Positions 1 through 8,694 are shown, counted from the stretch's first letter. The stretch is 64,000 nucleotides of DNA from Vibrio casei (GCF_002218025.2 NZ_AP018680.1:1116001-1180000); one strand, 5' to 3'. Numbers and translations: made by a program. Notes: generated by a model from the letters alone, not told the origin.

Positions 1-548
1 CGGTAGTAAGTATCTCGGCTGATTCCGGCAAGTTTACAGGCTTTACTGACGGGAAGTTTATTGGTTTCTATAAGAGACTTCACTTCCTCAACGGCTTTTA
101 GTGTAACGGGGGAAACCTGTTTGCCTTTGTACTTGCCTTCGGCTTGGGCACGTTCGATGCCTATTGCTTGCTTCTCCAGAATTTGTTCTCGTTGCATTTC
201 AGCAACACTGGCAAAAATAGAGGCAATCATTTTACCTATTCCGTTAGTTACGTCCCCACAACCTAAATCGTGTACCTTTAGACTAACACCAAGATCTTTA
301 CACTTGTCTAGGAAACCTACTGCATCCGCTGTATTACGTCCTACTCGACTCATATCATACACTATTACCGTATCACCAGATTTAAGAGAATCCACCAGCT
401 GACTAAAGACTGGGCGGTTGACTAAATCTTTGCCTGATTCCTGTTCTTCCAATACGACATCAGCCTTGTAATGCTTGAGAAGTTCAGCTGATTGCTGTTT
501 TACGTTCTGGTGTTTGGTGCTGGTGCGAGCATAGATGTAAGTTGTCAT
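1..548 (-). CDS. Serine recombinase (resolvase/invertase family), C-terminus beyond window
   Basis: Reading the minus strand from 548 gives an open frame of 182 codons running off the window start. The N-terminus MTTYIYARTST has the resolvase pattern, with the catalytic serine expected at Ser10 and a conserved Arg at position 8. A later SRVGRN motif matches the conserved arginine block, and a C-terminal stretch (IETNKLPVSKACKLAGISRD) looks like the DNA-binding helix-turn-helix. The start is set by AGGAGG at 556-561. Small serine recombinases of this kind do cointegrate resolution, inversion or integration. A res-like site lies directly upstream, which favours a resolvase. The final residues are not visible. 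Confidence 0.88.
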   Translation of the reverse strand, partial: MTTYIYARTSTKHQNVKQQSAELLKHYKADVVLEEQESGKDLVNRPVFSQLVDSLKSGDTVIVYDMSRVGRNTADAVGFLDKCKDLGVSLKVHDLGCGDVTNGIGKMIASIFASVAEMQREQILEKQAIGIERAQAEGKYKGKQVSPVTLKAVEEVKSLIETNKLPVSKACKLAGISRDTYY

Positions 549-559
549 AGTTAAACCTC

Positions 560-626
560 CTGTCCGATTTGATACCTATATCATACTGTGTCAGATTAAG
601 ATTGTAAAGTAATCTATATCGGACAG
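560..626. promoter_or_regulatory. Candidate res site of the serine recombinase
   Basis: The stretch upstream of the recombinase start is bounded by a perfect 9-bp inverted repeat, CTGTCCGAT (560-568) and ATCGGACAG (618-626). TGTC-type half-sites occur at 561 and 589 and end in GACA at 622-625. Tn3/gamma-delta resolvases bind pairs of half-sites resembling TGTCYRATA next to their own gene, and this layout fits. The subsite division is my inference. Confidence 0.5.
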
Positions 627-913
627 TTGTTGGGTGAACGGTAACACTATAGTCAAAAAAGACAGTATTTCGGGGAATAAAGACACATTAAAAAAGAGGT
701 TATTGCGACACTTAGTGTACGGTTTTAAAGGGCTGAGGGTAAATAAAATGGTGTTTTAAAAAAAGTTGTGTTAATGCAGTGTAGCGTGTGCAAGTTGTTT
801 AGCAAAATCCTAGAGTTAAACCTTGATAAATACCGTGTGCAACTAGAACGGTTATAGTAACATTGCCAGCACCATAGGAAATGAATATAAAAATTGGTTT
901 GAAATAAATTTAA
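627..913. other. Intergenic, no gene seen
   Basis: AT-rich spacer between the recombinase promoter region and the lipoprotein pair. I see no plausible reading frame, RNA gene or strong hairpin. It probably holds the promoter of the plus-strand lipoprotein genes. Confidence 0.4.
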
Positions 914-1588
914 ATGAAAATAAAAACCACATTAATACTGCTAAGTGTTTTACTAATCGGTTGCAGTTCGAATATTGATATTGACAAAGATATTGATGGA
1001 AAACTTGATGCTTACAGTGTCATTCAGAGAAATCTATGTCCTGATCAGCTCAAAAATTTCCAATACAATAAAACCGAAAAACGAACTAATTTATCTTATC
1101 AATGTGGTTCATCATCAATTAAAACTAGGATAACCATTGGTCAGAGTGTGGATGCGAATTTATTGTATAAATTTGTACCTAACGACTATTTTATGACTTA
1201 TTCGGGGTTTGAGCTTGAAGAAATTATTCTCTTATATAAAGAATACTTTTCTGACAATACAATGGATATCAAAGAAATATCAGCTTCCGGTGGCGGATTC
1301 GACTTTAGCACCAAAAGTCATCAAAATGTAAACTTGATTGCTGACGTAGGCGATGGTAAAAGAGATATTATCGAGATGCATGAGCAAACGATAGATTTTT
1401 TACATAAATTCCAAGCTTTTAGCTGCAAAGGGCAACCTCTAAAAGTTCAGGAAATAAAATGGTTCAAGTATGCATACAACATGAGCAGTGCCAAAGTTTC
1501 ATGCAATGGAGATATATATATCATCCCTAATTATGCTAATGACCTTAATTTAGAAAAATACACAACTGAGAAAATTTTATTTAAGTGA
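914..1588 (+). CDS. Hypothetical lipoprotein in mobile region
   Basis: The 224-residue product begins with a lipoprotein signal peptide: MKIKTT, a hydrophobic run, then LLIGC, which places the lipidated cysteine at residue 17. The mature part is polar with scattered cysteines (LCPDQ, YQCGSS, FSCKG, VSCNG) that could form disulfides in the periplasm. I do not recognise the family. It lies 7 bp upstream of another lipoprotein gene and probably forms an operon with it. Its AT-rich composition and place beside a recombinase and a replication-type ATPase mark it as accessory cargo. Confidence 0.7.
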   Translation: MKIKTTLILLSVLLIGCSSNIDIDKDIDGKLDAYSVIQRNLCPDQLKNFQYNKTEKRTNLSYQCGSSSIKTRITIGQSVDANLLYKFVPNDYFMTYSGFELEEIILLYKEYFSDNTMDIKEISASGGGFDFSTKSHQNVNLIADVGDGKRDIIEMHEQTIDFLHKFQAFSCKGQPLKVQEIKWFKYAYNMSSAKVSCNGDIYIIPNYANDLNLEKYTTEKILFK

Positions 1589-1595
1589 GATTGCT

Positions 1596-1835
1596 ATGAA
1601 AAAAACGTACTTATTAGCTATGAGTCTACCAGTTTTTTTAGCAGCGTGTTCTAATACAGAATATGCTGAATCGATGCCGAATCCCAAAGAAGAAGTCGTT
1701 GAGTCCCGTATGGATATAGTGCAAAATTTAGATGCTGTTTATTGCAAGCAAAAAGGGTTTTCAGCTTTTAATGAGTCTACTAAATATTATACATTTTCCT
1801 GTAAAGATGGCGCACCATTCAGAATACCAAAGTAA
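1596..1835 (+). CDS. Small hypothetical lipoprotein
   Basis: The 79-residue product has a signal peptide ending in the lipobox LAAC (cysteine about residue 18), leaving a short mature peptide of about 60 residues. Two cysteines (AVYCKQ, FSCKDG) near the end echo the cysteine spacing in the lipoprotein just upstream, so the two may be related or act together. The 7-bp spacing supports co-transcription. No function can be assigned. Confidence 0.65.
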   Translation: MKKTYLLAMSLPVFLAACSNTEYAESMPNPKEEVVESRMDIVQNLDAVYCKQKGFSAFNESTKYYTFSCKDGAPFRIPK

Positions 1836-1852
1836 ATCAAGAACCAGCATTA

Positions 1853-2308
1853 CTAAATAGACAAGCGAGGATGGAAATCATCTTCGAAAAACCACTCCAT
1901 ACCCTCGTTTGACATCTTGTTTTGAGATTGCTTCGAAAGTTTAGTGCTGGATTTGAATACTACTATCATGCGTTTGTCGAATGCTCGCAGGGATGATTGC
2001 ACTTTAGCTTGTTTATAGAGTGAGTGATTCCAGCCGTGATCAAGTTGATACTTAATACAATCACGGCCTTTAAAGTCGATTTGTTTCTGGTGAGCAGTGT
2101 CTGCAATTAGCTTAGTCTTTTTGTTGTTAAGCTGGTGGCATTTAAACTCAATCCAGCAATTCCATTCAGTGCAATAAAAGTCAGGTTTTGCGCGAAAAGG
2201 GGTTCCGTCATTGTCGTGGAATGTGTATGGGTAAAAGTCGTCCGCGCAAAGGATTAGGGATGGATTGCGCTGGTGGAAAAGTTGTTCTTCGGTTGAATCG
2301 TATTTCAT
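1853..2308 (-). CDS. PD-(D/E)XK nuclease-like hypothetical protein
   Basis: The 151-residue product carries KPDFYCTEWNCWIEFK at residues 41-56. This gives Asp43, Glu54 and Lys56 in the PD...ExK arrangement of restriction-endonuclease-fold nucleases such as VRR-NUC and phage resolvase-like proteins. A compact single-domain nuclease downstream of a replication ATPase is common in phage satellites and integrative elements, where it may process DNA during replication or packaging. The fold assignment rests on this motif alone. Convergent with the lipoprotein pair. Confidence 0.55.
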   Translation of the reverse strand: MKYDSTEEQLFHQRNPSLILCADDFYPYTFHDNDGTPFRAKPDFYCTEWNCWIEFKCHQLNNKKTKLIADTAHQKQIDFKGRDCIKYQLDHGWNHSLYKQAKVQSSLRAFDKRMIVVFKSSTKLSKQSQNKMSNEGMEWFFEDDFHPRLSI

Positions 2309-2431
2309 TTTAAAAGTTTCCTTGTGTTATGCATAAGCTCGTAATCCCAGAATGACAGACGAGGACAAGCCTCATCCATCATTAGGATGATTTTTCGCTA
2401 TTAGCTATTAGTGAGAGTTTCGGTTGGTGGC

Positions 2432-2532
2432 TCTACAAGTTCTACAAAACGCTGGGAGCGCTTATTGGATAAGGGGTTGAGTTAACACTTAGGTTCTACA
2501 AAAGGTTCTACAGTGGTTCTACACGTTCTACA
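2432..2532. repeat. Iteron-like TTCTACA repeat cluster
   Basis: Six copies of TCTACA, five of them preceded by T (TTCTACA), lie in the same orientation and start at 2432, 2441, 2495, 2507, 2518 and 2527, with 9-12 bp spacing inside each group. The last copy overlaps the stop of the primase/helicase-like gene, and most of the cluster fills the gap before the nuclease-like gene. Short direct repeats at about helical spacing beside a replication ATPase resemble iterons that bind an initiator. That function is inferred. Confidence 0.5.
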
Positions 2533-3778
2533 AAAGTCGTTGCGGTTGTTGTTCTGCATAATATTCTTTTGCTTGTTTTGGTTTCCAACCTTTAGGAATC
2601 CACCAGTTGGATCTTCCACTTCCATCTATATCTATGCTTTTAGTCTGGCAGTAGTTTAAAGCTAGTGTTTTAGCTAAATCTGGTTTATCACTGAATCTTG
2701 ATTGGAGAGACTCAAGTTTAAAAACCTTGTTTTCCTCACACCATTCTTTGACTTCCTCTTCCTCAAAACTGGAGGACAAGCTAATAATGCTTTTTAAAGT
2801 GTCAGTCTGATAAGTGGCTTTGGGGTTGAATCCATCTAAGCTGAGTGTCATTAGGTAGCTGTATATTTGAGTCAAACCATCATCGGCAAGATAAGCATCC
2901 ATACCTTCAAGATATTCGGCTGTTGAAGCTTGGTCTTCGGGTAGCTCTATATAACTGGGAGCAAACCAGCGTCTATCTTGAGATTCGATTGGAAAAGGAC
3001 GTGCCTTATTACTGTTTAACCAGATACGGGTAAACACAGGAACAGTCGTTCGGTTTTCATACTTCGGTTCTACACTGGCATACTCCTCACTTAGCTTCGA
3101 TTTCATTCGGCCGTAAACATTTCTTGAAGTGGTGGATTCGCAATCGTCTAAGATGCAAAGTTGAGTATTAAACAAGTGGATGCTGTTCTTATCCAAGAAA
3201 TTAGAATAAGTTGATTCACACAATGAAACTTGATTACTACCGATTAAAGGCATGAGGATTTCTTTGTATAAATAGCCTTTGCCCGTTCCGTGGTCTGACG
3301 TAACCATGATATGCCAGCTCGGGCGTTCTGCTGGTCGTTGAAACATATGTGCCAACCATTGCAAGATAACTTTTCGTTCTTCCCCTATTGGAAACATGCG
3401 TGCCATGTAACTGAGAAAGGGTTGAATGTTTGTGACTTCCCCAACTTTGAATTGCGGTGCTGTATATTTATTAACTGTATGCAAATTTAAAAGTTCATTA
3501 GATAAAGCTAAGGCTGGTTTAGCTGGATGGTAGCTGTTACCAATCAAAGCAGGGAGAGAGGCTTGCACATAGGCGTGCCAATCGTCCCAATCCAAGTCAG
3601 GGCATGCTTTATTAAATGCTGGTACAAGTGTACCTAGGTGCGTTTTAGTTGGTTCGAGATTAGGATTATCAGCTGGGACATATAACGTTTTTCCCTTGTC
3701 ATCATTCCAAATCCCGATCCCGTTAGACTTTAACTTCTCAATAAACTGTTTTACTTCTTGTGGTGTTGTTGAGCGCAT
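2528..3778 (-). CDS. DUF5906-type primase/helicase ATPase of a mobile element
   Basis: The 416-residue product has a P-loop GTGKGY at about 164-169, a Walker B ILDDCE at 209-214 and an arginine-rich sensor region SQDRRWF at about 266-272. This order is typical of the SF3/DUF5906 helicase domains found in phage and satellite primases. The first 100 residues lack an obvious primase active site, so it may be the helicase part only. It ends a minus-strand chain of overlapping small genes and is followed by TTCTACA repeats. It probably drives replication of the integrated element. Confidence 0.7.
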   Translation of the reverse strand: MRSTTPQEVKQFIEKLKSNGIGIWNDDKGKTLYVPADNPNLEPTKTHLGTLVPAFNKACPDLDWDDWHAYVQASLPALIGNSYHPAKPALALSNELLNLHTVNKYTAPQFKVGEVTNIQPFLSYMARMFPIGEERKVILQWLAHMFQRPAERPSWHIMVTSDHGTGKGYLYKEILMPLIGSNQVSLCESTYSNFLDKNSIHLFNTQLCILDDCESTTSRNVYGRMKSKLSEEYASVEPKYENRTTVPVFTRIWLNSNKARPFPIESQDRRWFAPSYIELPEDQASTAEYLEGMDAYLADDGLTQIYSYLMTLSLDGFNPKATYQTDTLKSIISLSSSFEEEEVKEWCEENKVFKLESLQSRFSDKPDLAKTLALNYCQTKSIDIDGSGRSNWWIPKGWKPKQAKEYYAEQQPQRLL

Positions 3779-3891
3779 ACCTGACTCCCTTGTTTAACTA
3801 ACATTTCTAAAACTTTAATCGGATTCATATCCAGTTCACGGCTTAATGGCATAACAATATCCATAATTTCTTTGGTCATTTTGTAGTTCAT
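3751..3891 (-). CDS. 46-residue hypothetical protein coupled to primase-like gene
   Basis: A short frame starts with ATG at 3891-3889 and ends with TAA at 3753-3751. Its start overlaps the stop of the preceding gene as ATGA, and its end overlaps the start of the primase-like gene, which is classic translational coupling. The peptide (MNYKMTKEIMDIVMPLSREL...) looks amphipathic and helical. It could be a small regulator or a leader frame that only couples translation. No family recognised. Confidence 0.5.
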   Translation of the reverse strand: MNYKMTKEIMDIVMPLSRELDMNPIKVLEMLVKQGSQVCAQQHHKK

Positions 3892-4334
3892 TTTTGAGAT
3901 TCCTTTAGAGCGTTGAATAGTTGTTTTTTGTACTCGGCTTCTTTAGCTACTTGTGCTTGCTCTGCTTCCTGACGTTCCAGTTCGATGAATTCCGCAAGTT
4001 GTTCATCAATCCATTGTTGCTGTTTAGCTTCAAGGTCTGCTTGATAATCTGCTCGCGCTTTCTCTAAAGATTCGGCAAGGTTTGATTTGATTTTTGCTGC
4101 TGGAATGCCATAAATAAGCTCAATGCAGCCATTTCTTTTTATATTAAAGTCGTATTCGCTGTGAGTGTATTTTGCTTTTAACTTTGCCTGTAAATCAGCA
4201 AACATAGCTGGGTAGTTTCCATAAAAAACTTTAATAGTTGACTTGTTTAGTGCTCGGGCGTTGGCTTCAAGTGCCTGTAGTTCTTCTTCGTTAAATTGGT
4301 GTGGGCATTGTTGTAAGAGTTGTTCGATTTTCAT
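3888..4334 (-). CDS. Hypothetical protein with charged helical C-terminus
   Basis: The 148-residue product has an N-terminal part rich in Gln and Glu, a central mixed segment, and a long C-terminal helix rich in Glu, Gln, Ala and Lys from about residue 85 that should form a coiled coil. The start overlaps the previous stop by an ATGA junction (4331-4334), and the end overlaps the next gene the same way. The overlapping arrangement is typical of phage or satellite operons. No function recognised. Confidence 0.6.
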   Translation of the reverse strand: MKIEQLLQQCPHQFNEEELQALEANARALNKSTIKVFYGNYPAMFADLQAKLKAKYTHSEYDFNIKRNGCIELIYGIPAAKIKSNLAESLEKARADYQADLEAKQQQWIDEQLAEFIELERQEAEQAQVAKEAEYKKQLFNALKESQK

Positions 4335-4639
4335 TTTAAAAGCTCCTCAATTTGAGTTTGGGTTAAGTTCTTTTTCCACCAGTACATTCCTCCAGTGGTC
4401 AGGTATTTTTGATATCCAGCTTTGGTTAAAACCAGTTGAACGAGTTGATTATCTTTTTTGTGTTGGGCTATAGATTGAAACTTAAAGGGCTTTGTTTGCT
4501 GGTGGATTAGAGCAAGAATTTCTTCGTTATCGGCGAATAAAAGTGCAGCTACTTTTTCAAGTTTTTTAAGCTTGAAGGGGTCGGCTCGGTGTTGATAACG
4601 TGCCCTATGAATGTCACTGAAATCAATGTTTAGTAGCAT
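4331..4639 (-). CDS. Hypothetical protein of mobile element operon
   Basis: I place the start at the ATG at 4639, preceded by AAGGAG with about 9 nt spacing, rather than at a TTG at 4645. The roughly 102-residue product starts MLLNIDFSDIHRARY and carries basic patches and a helical C-terminus (KKNLTQTQIEELLK). It overlaps both neighbours, so it is co-translated with them. I do not recognise the family. A nucleic-acid-binding role would fit the context but is not shown. Confidence 0.55.
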   Translation of the reverse strand: MLLNIDFSDIHRARYQHRADPFKLKKLEKVAALLFADNEEILALIHQQTKPFKFQSIAQHKKDNQLVQLVLTKAGYQKYLTTGGMYWWKKNLTQTQIEELLK

Positions 4640-4829
4640 TGGCAATCACTCCTTTTAAGCGGTCGCAGTACACCAATACAGTGCGTGGTGATAGGTTGGG
4701 GGTTAAGTTAGCCTTTAGGATTTCTTCGGCTGATAGGCCGTTTAGAAGGGCTTGGATGATAACTAAGTTGTTGTGAGCGGATGGCAATTGCTGGCAATAA
4801 ATAGCACAGGCTTTATCAGTAATTTGCAT
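4623..4829 (-). CDS. Small hypothetical protein, first gene of the minus-strand operon
   Basis: The ATG at 4829 is preceded by AAGGAA at good spacing, giving a 68-residue product starting MQITDKACAIYCQQL. The end (NLSPRTVLVYCDRLKGVI) resembles the recognition part of a helix-turn-helix, which suggests a small DNA-binding regulator at the head of the element's operon. That reading is tentative. A longer frame up to 4868 exists but has a poorer start. Confidence 0.5.
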   Translation of the reverse strand: MQITDKACAIYCQQLPSAHNNLVIIQALLNGLSAEEILKANLTPNLSPRTVLVYCDRLKGVIANATKH

Positions 4830-4868
4830 AAGTTTCCTTAAATTTTGAACGCAAAAATCCCTACCCAA

Positions 4869-6041
4869 ATATGCTCGGGCAAGGCTTAGAGTTTTAGGAG
4901 AAAAATAGGTAAGAGACTCGATTAATTTCTCAAGTCCATATGGTTATTATAACATTAAAACGGATTTTATGCAAGCAACCTATTGACAGCCAATTCATAG
5001 TGTAGTATGTGATTCTTGTTCGGTAAGGTAGAGTATGTTATAAATGGTTGGACTAAATTGCTAAACCGAATAAAATCGCGAAAGGTTAAGTGTTTGACTA
5101 TAGAGATAATTTTAGAGTCTCTGTTGTGGGGGCTGGGGCTTCCACCTTTCTGATGTTTGAAAAATAAGTCTGCATAAATTGCAAAGAAGTTTGCATATTT
5201 GCAGGATAAGTCTGCATAGTCTACTTTTAGTTGTAAGTTTACAACAAAATGGACTTCGGCATGTTTGATCAAACTAAAAAATCCTCCCACGTTCATAACA
5301 TCTCAAAATTTATGAGTTTGAAGAACAATGCTGCCGTTCGTACCATGTCGATACTAGACTTAGACATGTGCTTCTACCTTGAATATTCCCCAGTACCTCA
5401 TAAACTAATGGCTTTTTTACGATTTTGATGCTCGCCAATGCCGTTATAGACCTGATTTTAATATCGTTAATACGAAAAGTGAGGAAACATTCATCGAGCA
5501 AAAATCTATAACATTGATTTCAGAGCACGTTTTTAGGCCAAATAAGAGTTTTCATTGAAATATTTGAATAAGAAACACATCTTAATTACTGAAAAGCCAA
5601 TCTGTATAAACCCCGTTTTAAATGATTGAAAGAAGACCATAAAATATTGAACTAAGGACCACTTATTGTTGAAAAAGGAGTTTTAAAGATAATAAATTTA
5701 TAGATATTGTTTTTTATATTGAGTTGGCCCGTTACTCCCTGTGCATCCGTATCATTCGATAGATGAAGTTTGTGATTATATTTCCAATAGGCCTCGTCCT
5801 TGACTTGCTATTTATTTAGCTCAAATGAGTAAGATAGAGAACACGTTTTACAAAAAACACATAGTGGTGGGGTGACGATCAATGATTGGGGATAATACCA
5901 ACGCACCAACGATTATGATTGCAGAAAATTGCAGATGTGATTAAACAAACTTATGGGCTATGAATTACTTTAGACACCCTAAAAGAAATAAAAGCGTTAA
6001 CTTGATTCGGAATGTATTTCGAGTGTGGGTCTTGCGCAACG
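4869..6041. other. Long AT-rich stretch without a supported gene
   Basis: About 1.2 kb separates the small-gene operon from mdaB. Two minus-strand frames (109 and 63 codons) lack a good ribosome site and family-like sequence, so I do not call them. Several short plus-strand runs near 5310-5430 and 5880-5970 read like decayed protein fragments. This is probably an element boundary with degraded genes. Confidence 0.4.
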
Positions 6042-6083
6042 ATATTCTGAGCCGTAATAGATTACGGCTCAGAATATACGTTT
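6042..6083. terminator. 17-bp perfect inverted repeat, terminator-like
   Basis: ATATTCTGAGCCGTAAT (6042-6058) is followed after AG by its exact reverse complement (6061-6077), then a short T-run on the plus strand. It lies just downstream of mdaB. Stem length and loop suit a hairpin, but the T-run points away from mdaB, so it may stop plus-strand transcription coming from the accessory region. Confidence 0.55.
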
Positions 6084-6103
6084 TTGATGTTATTTAGGCG
6101 TGG

Positions 6104-6688
6104 TTACATCGTGAAGAAGGTGTCTAAATGTTCTTTATATCGTTTAATGTCATGATCAATTGTCGGATTTTTAATTACATCATTGCTCATGAAGGTGGTG
6201 AGTGGTTTCATGCCCAAAAACTGATGTGCTTTATGCATCGCTAAATAAACACCGTCCACGCCTGCACCTTCAAAGAATTGATTTGGATCCGTAAAGGCTT
6301 CGGTAGGAGCATTCCAGGTAACAGAAAGCATATATTGTTTCTCTTGTAATAGGCCACCTGAACCATATTTATGGTCTGAATTTTGGCGAGAGCGGCCGTC
6401 ACTTTGATATAGTCGACCGTGGCCAATAGTAAAAACCTCATCGATATATTTTTTAACTATCCATGGTACTCCCATCCACCAAGCGGGGGTTTGTTGAATG
6501 ATAATATCGGCCCACATCCATTTATTTATTTCATCTCCAATGTCATAACCGGCATCTATCGAGGTGACTTTCACTTCATGATTTAGGTCAAGCAAATGCT
6601 GTTTGGCGACCGTGGTCATGGTGTCATTTAGCTCTCCTTTAGAGTGACCAAAGTTTTTACCACCATTTAAAATTAATATTTTTTTCAT
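6104..6688 (-). CDS. mdaB: NAD(P)H:quinone oxidoreductase MdaB
   Basis: The 194-residue flavodoxin-like protein starts MKKILILNGGKNFGHSKG, which is the phosphate-binding loop for FAD. It carries the family block TPAWWMGVPWIVKKYIDEVF near residues 68-87 and QKYGSGG-like residues later. MdaB reduces quinones by two electrons with NADPH and protects against oxidative and drug stress in the cytosol. Length is normal. A divergent LysR gene sits upstream across a 166-bp gap, the usual arrangement for a regulator controlling the quinone reductase. Confidence 0.9.
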   Translation of the reverse strand: MKKILILNGGKNFGHSKGELNDTMTTVAKQHLLDLNHEVKVTSIDAGYDIGDEINKWMWADIIIQQTPAWWMGVPWIVKKYIDEVFTIGHGRLYQSDGRSRQNSDHKYGSGGLLQEKQYMLSVTWNAPTEAFTDPNQFFEGAGVDGVYLAMHKAHQFLGMKPLTTFMSNDVIKNPTIDHDIKRYKEHLDTFFTM

Positions 6689-6854
6689 TGTCTATTGCCT
6701 TGTCATATAAAAGTTTGAAATCCATATTGAAGATTTCACATTCTTTATTCGTTTTTAAAATTTTGGGTGCAATTTATTTTGGCAGGAGTATAAGGAAAGC
6801 TAACGTTGACTAAAAGTCACCATATATCAAAATGCTTTTGCGTAAGGATCAATA

Positions 6855-7742
6855 ATGAAAGTTACGATTAACGAACTCTATACTTTCATTAGTATTGTAG
6901 ATAAAGGCACAATCAGTGAGGCTTCTGAGCACTTAGATATCACTGTTTCAGCGGCAAGCAGAGCATTGTCTCGATTAGAAAACAAGCTTAATACTGCATT
7001 GTTTAGGCGTAACACACGACGCTTAGAATTAACGGAAGAAGGGGAAAAGTATTTATCGCGCGTGCGGAGTATTTTAAATGATCTTGAGGCGGCTGAAGAT
7101 ATGTTAATGCAACGTAAAAACATACCTTCAGGAAAGCTTAGGATCGATGCTGCAACTCCCTTTATGTTGCACGTTCTTGTTCCGCTCATTGATAAATATA
7201 ATCACACTTATCCGCAAGTTGAAATTGAGTTGGTGAACAATGAAAACTTAATCGACTTATTAGAAAAAAGAACAGATATTGCTATCCGTATTGGTGAGTT
7301 AAAAGATTCAACATTAAGTGCAACACCATTAGGTTTAACGCAAGTTCGGATTTTAGCTAGCCCTGATTATTTGAAAAAAAATGGTACACCTAAAGACGTA
7401 GAAGAATTAATGAATCATAAATTATTAGGATTCAGCTCGTTAGAAAAGTTAAATGATTGGCCTATTTACGATAGCTTTAATAATTTATTGCATATTCAGC
7501 CCACGATAAAAGCCGATAGTGGAGAAACATTAAGACAACTTGCTTTGTGTGGCACAGGTATTATTTGTTTATCGGATTTCATGACACATAAAGATGTGGC
7601 GGCAGGGCGATTAATTCAGTTATTAGTGTCGAGTACTCTTAAAGTAGAGAAGCCGGTTAATATTGTTTATTATCGAAACCGAGAGTTATCGAAACGCGTG
7701 AGTTCATTTATTGAATTTTTAAAGACAGAAGTGAAGCTGTAA
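6855..7742 (+). CDS. LysR-family transcriptional regulator
   Basis: The 295-residue protein has the N-terminal winged helix-turn-helix (ISEASEHLDITVSAASRAL at about 19-37), then a LysR co-inducer-binding domain from about residue 90. It is divergent from mdaB and probably regulates it in response to a redox-active or aromatic effector. The effector is not deducible. A second possible target is the downstream convergent yddG. Start supported by the position of the HTH and the ATG after a short leader. Confidence 0.88.
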   Translation: MKVTINELYTFISIVDKGTISEASEHLDITVSAASRALSRLENKLNTALFRRNTRRLELTEEGEKYLSRVRSILNDLEAAEDMLMQRKNIPSGKLRIDAATPFMLHVLVPLIDKYNHTYPQVEIELVNNENLIDLLEKRTDIAIRIGELKDSTLSATPLGLTQVRILASPDYLKKNGTPKDVEELMNHKLLGFSSLEKLNDWPIYDSFNNLLHIQPTIKADSGETLRQLALCGTGIICLSDFMTHKDVAAGRLIQLLVSSTLKVEKPVNIVYYRNRELSKRVSSFIEFLKTEVKL

Positions 7743-7773
7743 AAAAGCTTAAAGATGGGAGTTAAATCGTCAC

Positions 7774-8694
7774 TTAACTACCCACTTTAATATTTATTGG
7801 TTGAGTTTTTTCACGAGTAACAAAGTAACAAATCAACGAACCTAATGTTACCAGTGCTACGCCTTGCCAGAAAGTCCCAGTTAGGGCAATGGACAAGTAA
7901 ATTGAAGAGAATAATGTTGAAAAGACAGGGGTGAAATACGACAACGTTCCCAATAACATGATGTTTCCACCAATAATGGCTTGGTTCCATAATGCATAAC
8001 CAGCGCCCATAATTATACCCGCCAGCAATAATGTTATTGTTGAGCTTAACGTAAAGGTTGGATTGATTTCATGGCTGAAGAAAAACTTGATCCATAACGT
8101 GATTGCGGTCGCTGTAAAAAATAACGTCATGCCATTTTTACCATTACTTAACTGCTTGGTGATAAAACAATAGGCAGCCCAAATAAAGGCTCCTGAAAAT
8201 GCCATCAAATAGGCGATGGGGTTTTTCGTTATATTGTCCATTAATATACGGATAGAAATGCCATTCTCACCAGATATACACCAAGCTACACCAATAAAAG
8301 TAATAAGCACGCTAGGATAAATTAATGGGTTTACTTTGCGCTTACCTAAGATTGCGGTGAATAATATGGTGAGTGCTGGCCATAAGTAATTGATGATGGC
8401 CATTTCCATGGCTTGGTAGCGGTTATTAGCCATACCTAATGAAAGAGCAAAACAAATTTCGTATGCGACGAATAATATTGTTCCTATAATTAGGTAGCGG
8501 GCGGGAAAATCTTTAATTTTGGGTATGCCCATGACCAAGATTAAAAAAATGGCACTAATGGTATATATCATGGCGGCACCGCCAATGGGGCTAAAAAGCT
8601 CAGAAATATCGCGAATAAGTGCAACAACACTACTCCACAGCAATATTGCGATAATACCAAAAAGTGTGTATTTATTTTGTTTAAAAAAAGGCAT
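7774..8694 (-). CDS. yddG: YddG-type aromatic amino acid exporter (DMT/EamA)
   Basis: The 306-residue inner-membrane protein has about ten hydrophobic segments and two EamA repeats. The segments LLWSSVVALIRDISE and EMAIINYLWPALTILF are typical of YddG, which exports aromatic amino acids and methyl viologen. It converges on the LysR gene. Substrate is assigned by similarity to the E. coli protein and may differ. Confidence 0.82.
   Translation of the reverse strand: MPFFKQNKYTLFGIIAILLWSSVVALIRDISELFSPIGGAAMIYTISAIFLILVMGIPKIKDFPARYLIIGTILFVAYEICFALSLGMANNRYQAMEMAIINYLWPALTILFTAILGKRKVNPLIYPSVLITFIGVAWCISGENGISIRILMDNITKNPIAYLMAFSGAFIWAAYCFITKQLSNGKNGMTLFFTATAITLWIKFFFSHEINPTFTLSSTITLLLAGIIMGAGYALWNQAIIGGNIMLLGTLSYFTPVFSTLFSSIYLSIALTGTFWQGVALVTLGSLICYFVTREKTQPINIKVGS

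Noticed and set aside
61..402. 113-codon plus-strand frame
   Set aside because: It is the antisense shadow of the serine recombinase gene.
4967..5296. 109-codon minus-strand open frame
   Set aside because: No ribosome site, biased composition, no family-like blocks; lies in a gene-poor, apparently degraded stretch.
5310..5501. 63-codon minus-strand open frame
   Set aside because: Same reasons; the plus strand here reads equally well as fragments, which suggests decayed sequence.
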